A DNA stretch of 9,280 nucleotides from the NCBI GenBank assembly GCA_021812265.1, contig JAKAOI010000061.1, forward strand, positions 1-9,280, given 5' to 3'. The position numbers and the translations under genes were made by a program. Shown here piece after piece: positions 1-5,668 of the stretch (positions are counted from its first letter, which is position 1; the number at the start of each line of letters is the position of its first letter). The notes beneath the pieces were generated by a model, which saw only the letters and a program-made list of their open reading frames with translations, made no database searches and was not told the DNA's origin. This DNA comes from Chloroflexota bacterium (GTDB lineage: Bacteria > Chloroflexota > Ktedonobacteria > Ktedonobacterales > JACDGC01).

Positions 1-80
1 GATCTATTGATTCCAGACGGCTGGATAGTGTTTCGAACATGGCTAATTCTCTTTTAAAATCTGTGATCCGTTTCAAGTGA
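1..80 (+). CDS. Possible C-terminal tail of an upstream gene (partial)
   Basis: One frame (from base 3) is open from the window edge to a TGA at 78-80 and reads 25 residues ending NSLLKSVIRFK. The tail is amphipathic, with hydrophobic residues every three to four positions, and ends in a V-x-x-F-K pattern. Methyl-accepting chemotaxis proteins often end this way, but so do other helical proteins. The stretch is too short to name a family, and an open frame of this length can occur by chance. The stop codon lies inside the inverted repeat at 77-91. Confidence 0.3.
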   Translation, partial: SIDSRRLDSVSNMANSLLKSVIRFK

Positions 81-91
81 TAGTATATCAC
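77..91. repeat. Inverted repeat GTGATA-GTA-TATCAC
   Basis: A perfect 6-bp inverted repeat with a 3-base centre, about 160 bases upstream of the phosphorylase start. It has no T-run, so it is not a standard terminator. It could be an operator half-site pair or chance. Confidence 0.3.
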
Positions 92-107
92 AATTCAGAA
101 CAGCAGC

Positions 108-138
108 TTCAGAAAACATCCGGAAAATAATATATAAT
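108..138 (+). promoter_or_regulatory. Weak candidate promoter for the phosphorylase gene
   Basis: A perfect TATAAT lies at 133-138. The best -35 is TTCAGA at 108-113 (4 of 6 matches) with a long 19-base spacer. A perfect TTGACA sits nearby at 147-152 but has no good -10 at 16-18 bases. Either could serve; neither is a strong complete promoter. Confidence 0.3.
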
Positions 139-152
139 GTGATGTGTTGACA

Positions 153-253
153 AAGTTTTTGCGCAAACATGAAAACCGGATGGCGCGGCGCATACTTTTT
201 CCAGCCGGCTGAGGCGCAGGAAACTGATTTTATAATAAGGTGAGGCGCTATTT
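153..253 (+). promoter_or_regulatory. Palindrome-rich leader of the phosphorylase gene
   Basis: This stretch contains a perfect TTTGCGCAAA palindrome (158-167), a perfect CAGCCGGCTG palindrome (202-211), and an imperfect inverted pair CCGGATGG (176-183) with CCAGCCGG (201-208). The ribosome-binding site AAGGTGAGG is at 237-245. The elements could fold in mRNA or bind a repressor. I do not recognise a known riboswitch here. Confidence 0.3.
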
Positions 254-1138
254 GTGAGTACATCCGTGCGTATCGGCGTTATTGGCGGCAGCGGTTTATA
301 TCATATGGATGGCCTGTCCGCGCTGGAAGAAATTCATATTGATACTCCTTTCGGAACACCCAGCGACACTATTCGCATCGGCGAAATTGATGGAATCCGT
401 CTGGCTTTTCTGCCGCGCCACGGCCGTGGCCATACATATGACCCATCCGGTATCCCCGCGCAAGCAAACATTTGGGCAATGAAAAGTTTGGGAGTAGAAT
501 ATCTGCTTTCGGTCAGCGCAGTGGGAAGTTTGCGGGAACATATTGCCCCAACCGATATTGTAATACCAAATCAGATTGTTGACAGAACAATCCATCGGCC
601 GCGCAGTTTTTTTGAAAAAGGTTTTGTTACACATATAGGGTTTGCCGAGCCGTTTTGTCCGTGGCTTAGTTCGGTTATTGCGCAAAAAGCAAAAACAATT
701 GCAGGAGTAAACCTGCACGAAGGCGGATCCTATATCTGTATCGAAGGGCCGCAATTTTCCAGCAAAGCTGAATCGGCCCTCTATCGGCAGTGGGGTATGG
801 ATATCATCGGTATGACAGCTATACCCGAGGCAAAATTAGCTCGTGAGGCGGAAATATGCTACGCCATTATTGCCTGCGTCACCGATTATGACTGCTGGCA
901 TGAATCAGAGGAACATGTTACGGTTGATCTGGTTATTCGCAACTTAAACGCCGCGCTGCAAAACGCACAGCAACTTATCCGCGCTGTTTTGCCGATGCTT
1001 GCTTCCGACCGCAATAAACAAACGTGTCCTTGCCCAAGCGCGCTCAGCAACGCCGTGATTACAGACCCCGCAGTCATTTCTGCTGAAATGAAACTAAAAT
1101 ACCGGCTTCTTATGGAAAAATATCCAGATTTTCGCTAA
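254..1138 (+). CDS. mtnP: S-methyl-5'-thioadenosine phosphorylase (MTAP/PNP family)
   Basis: Cytosolic enzyme expected to split methylthioadenosine with phosphate into adenine and methylthioribose-1-phosphate, feeding methionine and purine salvage. The 294-residue protein opens with the phosphate loop IGVIGGSGLY (S13). It then shows TPFGTPSD (31-38), PRHGRGH (54-60), a QANIWA block, an EGPQFSSKAES block, IIGMTAIPEA with the ribose-binding Met (M187), and TDYDCW (210-215). The Asp pair in DYD favours adenine over 6-oxopurines, pointing to MTAP rather than guanosine/inosine phosphorylase; this is inference from family knowledge. The start is GTG at 254 with AAGGTGAGG 8 bases upstream, and the glycine loop follows directly. 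About 25 residues extend past the usual end of the family. A methylthioinosine specificity cannot be fully excluded. Confidence 0.92.
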   Translation: MSTSVRIGVIGGSGLYHMDGLSALEEIHIDTPFGTPSDTIRIGEIDGIRLAFLPRHGRGHTYDPSGIPAQANIWAMKSLGVEYLLSVSAVGSLREHIAPTDIVIPNQIVDRTIHRPRSFFEKGFVTHIGFAEPFCPWLSSVIAQKAKTIAGVNLHEGGSYICIEGPQFSSKAESALYRQWGMDIIGMTAIPEAKLAREAEICYAIIACVTDYDCWHESEEHVTVDLVIRNLNAALQNAQQLIRAVLPMLASDRNKQTCPCPSALSNAVITDPAVISAEMKLKYRLLMEKYPDFR

Positions 1139-1201
1139 ATATTATATAGAGCTTGCGTTGAAAATAAATAAGGTTTTTTTTATGGTTTTAGGAGAATTTG
1201 C

Positions 1202-2152
1202 ATGACTCAGCAATATAATCAACCAGATTCCGCGCCTTCATCACAAAATAATGGCCATGTTCCGCTGCAAACCAATTCCCCAAACACAGATATTTCTGTG
1301 CAGCAAAATACAACAAATACACAATACACATATCCTATCCCAGCGTTTATGAATGCTGTTCCACAAATTACGGCGGATTCCGCAGTTGTACTGCAAGGGC
1401 TAACTTGTGTTTTTGGTCACAAATACGCAGTAAATAATTTAAATTTAATGGTAAAAAAAGGTGAGTTTTTTGGCTTTCTTGGGCCAAATGGCGCCGGCAA
1501 ATCCACCACAATCAAGATGATCGTAGGTCAAGTGAAGCCAACTGCCGGCGCCGCATTTGTAAACGGCATAGATGTGTGGAAGCAACCTTTAGAATCCCGA
1601 TCTCTTCTGGGCGTTCTGCCGGAAAAATTGAATTTATACGAACGTCTTTCCGGACGGGAATTTCTGCGTTTTGTTGGAACATTATATAATTTGCCCAAAA
1701 AAGAAGTGATTAACCGCACAGAAGAGCTTCTGGAAGTGCTGTCATTAAAAGATGACGCCGATAAAATGGTGGTCGATTATTCCGTTGGTATGCGCAAAAA
1801 GATTGGGTTGGCAGGGGCAATTATCCATCGGCCCAGCATTTTATTTTTAGATGAGCCATTTGAAGGGGTCGATCCCATCAGTTCGCGAATTATCCGCAAT
1901 ATTTTAAATGAATTGACTCGCAACGGCGCAACTATTTTTTTCTCTTCGCATATTATGGAAATTGTGGAAAAGTTATGCACACGAGTAGGCATCATTAACC
2001 AAGGAGTATTGGTTGCTGAAGGGACCCTAGACGAATTGCGGCAGCGGGCAGGAAACACAGATAATCAAGGAAATGCCTCGCTGGAAGATGTTTTCTTCCA
2101 AGTAGTGGGCGCAAATGTAGATAAAGGAAGTTTATCATGGCTGGAACAATAA
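1202..2152 (+). CDS. ABC transporter ATP-binding protein with Q/N/S/T-rich N-terminal extension
   Basis: ATPase subunit of an ABC-2-type exporter, acting at the inner face of the membrane with the permease encoded next. The nucleotide-binding domain starts near residue 60. It has Walker A GPNGAGKST (94-102), a Q-loop region LPEKLNLYERLSGRE, a divergent signature YSVGMRKK (193-200) in place of LSGGQ, Walker B ILFLDEP with D217-E218, and the switch histidine in SSHIME (H250). The first 60 or so residues are not part of the fold and are rich in Gln, Asn, Ser and Thr, with no membrane segment. The start ATG has AGGAG at 1190-1194, 7 bases away. Its 3' end overlaps the permease by 16 bases, which fixes the partner. 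Substrate unknown. Confidence 0.93.
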   Translation: MTQQYNQPDSAPSSQNNGHVPLQTNSPNTDISVQQNTTNTQYTYPIPAFMNAVPQITADSAVVLQGLTCVFGHKYAVNNLNLMVKKGEFFGFLGPNGAGKSTTIKMIVGQVKPTAGAAFVNGIDVWKQPLESRSLLGVLPEKLNLYERLSGREFLRFVGTLYNLPKKEVINRTEELLEVLSLKDDADKMVVDYSVGMRKKIGLAGAIIHRPSILFLDEPFEGVDPISSRIIRNILNELTRNGATIFFSSHIMEIVEKLCTRVGIINQGVLVAEGTLDELRQRAGNTDNQGNASLEDVFFQVVGANVDKGSLSWLEQ

Positions 2153-3831
2153 CTTCTTCCCCGCAAAAAATAAAACAGCTGACCATGCGCCCCAAAATAA
2201 TTCAAGCGCTGTTTCATTTGCGATTAAAGCTGCTGGCGCGTTCATTTCAAGGGCCAAACGCCGTCAGCCGAATAATCGGCACAGCGCTGCTGCTGGTATT
2301 TCTTGCGCCAACGGCATTTTTTATTATGTTTGGGGAAATTGTCGGGTTGCGCTATTTAACCCAATCGAATTTACACGAAGCAGAAAATATTACATATCTT
2401 ATTCTTGGCGGCATATTCTTATTGTGGGCGCTGCTGCCCCTATTGCAGTTTACAGTTAACGAATCGCTCGACATAACAAAACTGACTATCTATCCGGTTT
2501 CTCAGGCTGAAATGATGCTGGGACTAATACTTTCCACATTTGTGGATATACCCACCATTGGGCTGATACTGACACTGGCTGGCGTTGCCGCCGGATGGAC
2601 ACAAGCGCCGCTGCAGCTTGCAGGCTATAGTATTATTTTGCTGTTAACATATATTTCTACCGTTGCGTTCAGCCAAATGATCCTGTCATCTTTTTTGGGC
2701 CTGCTGAGAACACGAAAATGGCGCGATATCAGTATTGTTTTATTTACATTTATTGCGTTGACTATTTCGCTGGGATTCCAGCTTTTAAGCGCTTCCGCCA
2801 GAAGCTCTGCCGTTATAAATTCCAATTTTATATCCAACTTGCTCAACGGCAGCTTCAGCCAATGGTATCAATTTTTGCCGCCGGGTATGGCAGGCAGCTC
2901 GCTGGCCGCCATATTTACAGGCAATTATCTTTCCGCCGGTGTATGGGCCGCCGGACTGCTGGGATATAGCGTATTATTTGTGTGGCTATGGAGCAGTATC
3001 TTGGCGCGCGCGCTGGTTCGCCCCGAAGAATTTGGCAGCGTAAAAACACGCCGGCGCAAAAGCGCTATTGTGATCTCCCAAAAATCTGCCGCAAAGCAAT
3101 CGTTCATACCTGCGCAAATTACCGCGTTTGCCATAAAAGATCTGCAGTACCTATGGCGCGATCCGCGATTTAAACGAGTAATGCTGAATGTATTGTATTG
3201 GATTGGTTTATTGGTCGTTTTTTCTTTTGAAAACAATCCATTTTCTAGCTTCTTTTTATATTTTGTTGTGTTTTCCAGCTGCATCAGCCTTTCATCATTT
3301 GCTTTTGGATACGAGGGGCCGGCAATGACACAACTGGCTGTACTGCCAATTAACCCTAAATATATGCTCTTCGGCAAAAACGCAGCGGTTTTGGTGTTCA
3401 GCGGCATTTCCGGCGCTGTTTTGATGGTATTGCAAGCATTTCTTACGCACAATTTTACCTCACTCGGTGAAACTATCATCAATTTAGCTGTCGTGCTGTT
3501 CATTGGCTTAGGGCTGGGCAATATTATTTCCGTAGTAACGCCGACATATGTTCCCCAACAGGGAATCGGCCGGCGGCAGCAAGATTCGGGAACATCTGCG
3601 GCAAACACATTCAGCCGGCTAGGTATTTATCTCTTAGCTATGGCGCTGGCATTGCCGATATTTATTTTGCCGCCAATACTGCAATTTTTTCAGATGAATG
3701 ATAGTTTGCTGTTCGTTTTAGTGATTGGCGTTATATACGGTGTTGGTATCTATATCGGAGCAACATTACTGGCGGCAAATTTATATTACCGGCGGCTGCC
3801 GCAGATTATCAGCGTTGTGACAAGGGAATGA
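2137..3831 (+). CDS. ABC-2-type transporter permease, about 12 membrane helices
   Basis: Integral membrane subunit of the exporter whose ATPase is encoded just upstream. The 564-residue protein has hydrophobic stretches near residues 46-65, 86-108, 128-152, 156-188, 197-216, 265-285, 348-366, 370-390, 413-434, 443-465, 495-518 and 526-548. A basic, soluble loop (about 290-345) splits two six-helix halves, as in large single-chain ABC-2 permeases. The start ATG lies inside the ATPase gene and is preceded by AAAGGAAG (2123-2130) at a 6-base spacing, implying translational coupling. I see no motif that reveals the cargo; lipid, drug or polysaccharide export would all fit. Assignment rests on topology and gene context more than on a recognised sequence signature. 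Confidence 0.85.
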   Translation: MAGTITSSPQKIKQLTMRPKIIQALFHLRLKLLARSFQGPNAVSRIIGTALLLVFLAPTAFFIMFGEIVGLRYLTQSNLHEAENITYLILGGIFLLWALLPLLQFTVNESLDITKLTIYPVSQAEMMLGLILSTFVDIPTIGLILTLAGVAAGWTQAPLQLAGYSIILLLTYISTVAFSQMILSSFLGLLRTRKWRDISIVLFTFIALTISLGFQLLSASARSSAVINSNFISNLLNGSFSQWYQFLPPGMAGSSLAAIFTGNYLSAGVWAAGLLGYSVLFVWLWSSILARALVRPEEFGSVKTRRRKSAIVISQKSAAKQSFIPAQITAFAIKDLQYLWRDPRFKRVMLNVLYWIGLLVVFSFENNPFSSFFLYFVVFSSCISLSSFAFGYEGPAMTQLAVLPINPKYMLFGKNAAVLVFSGISGAVLMVLQAFLTHNFTSLGETIINLAVVLFIGLGLGNIISVVTPTYVPQQGIGRRQQDSGTSAANTFSRLGIYLLAMALALPIFILPPILQFFQMNDSLLFVLVIGVIYGVGIYIGATLLAANLYYRRLPQIISVVTRE

Positions 3832-3838
3832 TCCAAAT

Positions 3839-4168
3839 ATGAGTGTAACATTCGCAGACGCAAAAAAACTTACAGACACCATCATTCAAGAGCTTGGCGG
3901 TTATTGGCCGCCGCTTGCCAACGTAGCGCGGCTGTTTGAAGAATGCGGTGAAATATCGCGCGCAGTAAATGTGCGCTATGGGCCTAAGCGCGCCAAAACA
4001 CAGGAAACCCCGGCAGATTTGGGGGAAGAACTGGGAGACGCGCTATTCGCGCTTATTGTTTTAGCAAATTCTGCCGATATAGATATTGAAGAGTCTTTTT
4101 TAGCGGCGGCGCAAAAATATCGGCAAAGAGATATACAGAAGCTCGCAAAATTGGAGGAAACGGAATAA
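3839..4168 (+). CDS. MazG-like all-alpha nucleoside triphosphate pyrophosphohydrolase
   Basis: A small (109-residue) all-alpha NTP pyrophosphohydrolase, predicted to split nucleoside triphosphates to monophosphate and pyrophosphate using Mg2+. The metal-binding pattern is visible as E34-E35-x-x-E38 in LFEECGEISRA, followed by E63-E64-x-x-D67 in LGEELGDALFALIVLAN. The length fits one MazG-type domain rather than the two-domain MazG of Escherichia coli. The true substrate (a damaged or non-canonical dNTP, or another phosphoanhydride) cannot be read from sequence. It begins 7 bases after the permease stop with AAGGGA at 3822-3827, an 11-base spacing that is slightly long, so it probably depends on translation of the gene before it. 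Confidence 0.83.
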   Translation: MSVTFADAKKLTDTIIQELGGYWPPLANVARLFEECGEISRAVNVRYGPKRAKTQETPADLGEELGDALFALIVLANSADIDIEESFLAAAQKYRQRDIQKLAKLEETE

Positions 4169-4693
4169 ATGGCATATAATTCGGAGGATGCGCCTAAAAT
4201 ACCAGATGCATGGTTGAATGATTCCAGCAGTTATCAGCGGTGTTTTGTGTGCGGCCAGCAGAATATTGCCGGACTGCAGTTGGTTTTTACATCGGACGGA
4301 AACAAAATTCTTGCTGATTTTACGCTGGATGAACGTTTTCAAGGATTCCCCGGTGTTGCGCATGGGGGTATTCTGGCCGCAATATTAGACGAAACGTTGG
4401 GCAGGGTTACCGTTCCGGAACGACGCTGGGTTATGACTGCCAAACTAGACCTGCGTTACCGCAGGCCGGCGCCGATTCATGTTCCGCTGCGTGTATATGC
4501 GGAAGCTGTTGATGCGCGGGAGCGGCTGGTGCGCGCCAAAGGATATATTCTTGCCCTCGGCGCGGAAAAAACCGTGTTTTGCGAGGCTGAAGGTCTGTTT
4601 ATGCCACTGCCCGAAACAGTGCGCAAACAGGCGGTGACACAATGGCCCGGCTTAGAAGATTTTTTTCCGGCGCAGTTAGAAGAAACTGAATAG
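4169..4693 (+). CDS. PaaI-type hotdog-fold thioesterase
   Basis: A cytosolic 174-residue protein predicted to hydrolyse acyl-CoA thioesters. The hotdog helix signature is clear: FPGVAHGGILAAILDETLG (60-78), with H65-G66-G67 and the acidic pair D74-E75 expected at the active site. An N-terminal CFVCGQQNIAGLQL block (from C25, with C28) is common in PaaI-like proteins of this size. The beta strands after the helix (WVMTAKLDLRYRRPAPI) fit the fold. The ATG follows the previous stop codon with no gap, using GGAGG at 4153-4157 within the upstream gene, so it is translationally coupled. Acyl substrate unknown. It is the last gene of the block; no terminator separates it from the promoter that begins 10 bases on. 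Confidence 0.87.
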   Translation: MAYNSEDAPKIPDAWLNDSSSYQRCFVCGQQNIAGLQLVFTSDGNKILADFTLDERFQGFPGVAHGGILAAILDETLGRVTVPERRWVMTAKLDLRYRRPAPIHVPLRVYAEAVDARERLVRAKGYILALGAEKTVFCEAEGLFMPLPETVRKQAVTQWPGLEDFFPAQLEETE

Positions 4694-4703
4694 TGAAAAT
4701 TGC

Positions 4704-4732
4704 TTGACAAAATTGTAAAATTTTGCGATAAT
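4704..4732 (+). promoter_or_regulatory. Near-consensus sigma70-type promoter for the two-component genes
   Basis: A perfect TTGACA (4704-4709) is followed after exactly 17 bases by GATAAT (4727-4732; 5 of 6 matches). Transcription would start near 4739, giving a leader of about 365 bases before the response regulator ATG. It begins 10 bases after the thioesterase stop. Confidence 0.8.
4708..4725. promoter_or_regulatory. Inverted repeat filling the promoter spacer (possible operator)
   Basis: CAAAATT (4708-4714) and AATTTTG (4719-4725) form a perfect 7-bp inverted repeat around GTAA. The 18-base unit runs from the end of the -35 box to one base before the -10 box, where a bound dimeric repressor would block RNA polymerase. 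AT-rich inverted repeats can also occur by chance. Confidence 0.45.
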
Positions 4733-4739
4733 CGGTTCG

Positions 4740-5103
4740 GTAATTGATACTATCGTAACGCATAGTCATATTTGTTGCGGAAGAAGCAAAAAGTACTATA
4801 GCGAAGCGAAATAGGGCATATTTCACTGTTACAGAGAATTTTGCCCAATATTACCAAAACCAACACCATAAATAACGCGAATTGTGTGAACCGGTTTTTG
4901 CTTGATCATATCGCGTTGCTGGTTTCAAGGGATGTAACAGCCTTTTACAAAGGCTAAACAGCTCTCAACATTCTTGCGGAGGCAAGATGAAGATATTTCA
5001 AGCGGAAGCTATTTTAAAGGTAAGCGGCGGAAACGCCGGTTAGAATATTATTATTCGGGTGATAATTCTGAACAGCACACAACTCCTTAAAGGAAGGATA
5101 CCC
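4740..5103 (+). promoter_or_regulatory. Long structured 5' leader of the response regulator gene
   Basis: About 365 bases without a sizeable gene. In order I can see these stem-loops: ACTAT/ATAGT (4749-4753 with 4762-4766); TTGC/GCAA (4775-4778 with 4786-4789); GGGCA/TGCCC (4814-4818 with 4842-4846); AACGCGA/TCGCGTT (4874-4880 with 4911-4917, a 30-base loop); AGCCTTT-TAC-AAAGGCT (4939-4955); TCTTGC-GGAG-GCAAGA (4972-4987); CGGCG-GAAA-CGCCG (5025-5038, a GNRA loop); and TCCT-TAA-AGGA (5084-5094), which covers part of the gene's ribosome-binding site. None is followed by a U-run, so these are not plain terminators. I do not recognise a known riboswitch class; a cis-regulatory RNA or a separate small RNA is possible. 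Confidence 0.5.
4987..5043 (+). CDS. Possible 18-residue leader peptide in the response regulator leader
   Basis: An ATG at 4987 opens an 18-codon frame (MKIFQAEAILKVSGGNAG) ending in TAG at 5041-5043. A strong ribosome-binding site, GGAGG, is at 4978-4982, four bases from the ATG. That site sits in the loop of the TCTTGC-GGAG-GCAAGA hairpin, and the ATG begins at the hairpin's last paired base. The frame ends right after the GAAA-loop hairpin at 5025-5038. The peptide has no run of one amino acid as in classical attenuators. It is short enough to be accidental; the ribosome-binding site is the main support. Confidence 0.3.
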   Translation: MKIFQAEAILKVSGGNAG

Positions 5104-5553
5104 ATGTCTAACTCTACTGTAAAAATCCTTTTGGTTGATGATAGTCCGGATTTACTGGAATCTATCAGCTTTTCGCTGAAAATGTCTGGGAATTTTGACA
5201 TTTTTACCGCGCATGATGGCATAGAAGGAATAGAAAAAGCCTTAGAAATCCGTCCCGATTGCATGATCATTGATGTTGTAATGCCCGGATTGGACGGCTA
5301 TCAACTTGTACGAGCTATTCGCGGAGATCCCGATACAGAAGCTATTCCTATGATTATATTGTCTGCAATGTCGCAGCAGCGCGATCAATATTTCGGTATG
5401 GTTGCCGGAGCAGACCAATATTTAACCAAGCCCGTTTCGCGGCAAGTGCTGCTGGATGCAATCGCACACGCCGTAAAACTAAGCACAAAAGATCGCTACG
5501 ACCGCTTGGAGCGCATATCAGAAGAAGATCCTCCGGAGCTGTCAAAAAGCTAA
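5104..5553 (+). CDS. Stand-alone response regulator receiver protein (CheY-like)
   Basis: A cytosolic phospho-acceptor protein, presumably the partner of the kinase encoded next. The 149-residue protein is one receiver domain: the metal-binding acidic pair D12-D13 in LLVDDSP, the phospho-acceptor D57 in IIDVVMPGLDGYQL, the switch S87 in IILSAMS, and K109 in YLTKPVS. After about residue 125 there is only a charged tail (EEDPPELSKS) and no DNA-binding or enzymatic output domain. I chose ATG 5104 because AGGAAGG (5091-5097) lies 6 bases upstream; a GTG at 5059 in the same frame would add 15 residues that are not part of the fold. The output must go through another protein, such as a diguanylate cyclase, motor or further phosphorelay protein not seen here. 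Confidence 0.92.
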   Translation: MSNSTVKILLVDDSPDLLESISFSLKMSGNFDIFTAHDGIEGIEKALEIRPDCMIIDVVMPGLDGYQLVRAIRGDPDTEAIPMIILSAMSQQRDQYFGMVAGADQYLTKPVSRQVLLDAIAHAVKLSTKDRYDRLERISEEDPPELSKS

Positions 5554-5570
5554 AAAGGGCAGCCGATTTT

Positions 5571-5592
5571 AAAGATCTTTGCAGATATGCAA
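5571..5592. repeat. Adjacent palindromes between regulator and kinase
   Basis: AAAGATCTTT (5571-5580) is a perfect palindrome, and it overlaps the hairpin TTGCA-GATA-TGCAA (5579-5592). They lie in the 115-base gap between the two genes. No T-run follows, so they may affect mRNA processing rather than stop transcription. Confidence 0.35.
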
Positions 5593-5644
5593 TCACGTAA
5601 TTGTTTTATTCGTATCCGGAATTGGCAGGAAATTTCATAAAACA

Positions 5645-5658
5645 GTATTTGGAAATAC
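5645..5658 (+). promoter_or_regulatory. Hairpin abutting the kinase ribosome-binding site
   Basis: GTATT-TGGA-AATAC forms a perfect 5-bp stem with a 4-base loop. It ends one base before AGGAG (5659-5663), the ribosome-binding site of the histidine kinase. It may tune kinase translation relative to the regulator. Confidence 0.35.
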
Positions 5659-5668
5659 AGGAGAAAGA

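Noticed and set aside
296..754. Long minus-strand open frame inside the phosphorylase gene
   Set aside because: It is antisense to a strongly supported gene and shows no recognisable domain.
1174..1181. Run of eight T after the phosphorylase gene as a terminator
   Set aside because: No G/C-rich stem precedes it.
1158..1186. TTGAAA-17-TATGGT as a promoter for the ABC genes
   Set aside because: The -10 is poor, and transcription would begin inside the ribosome-binding site at 1190-1194.
2925..3608. 227-residue minus-strand open frame inside the permease gene
   Set aside because: It is the reverse shadow of a hydrophobic coding region, with no ribosome-binding site or family features.
4599..4826. 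75-residue minus-strand frame across the thioesterase end and the promoter
   Set aside because: It overlaps a clear gene and a near-consensus promoter on the other strand, and it has no domain signature.
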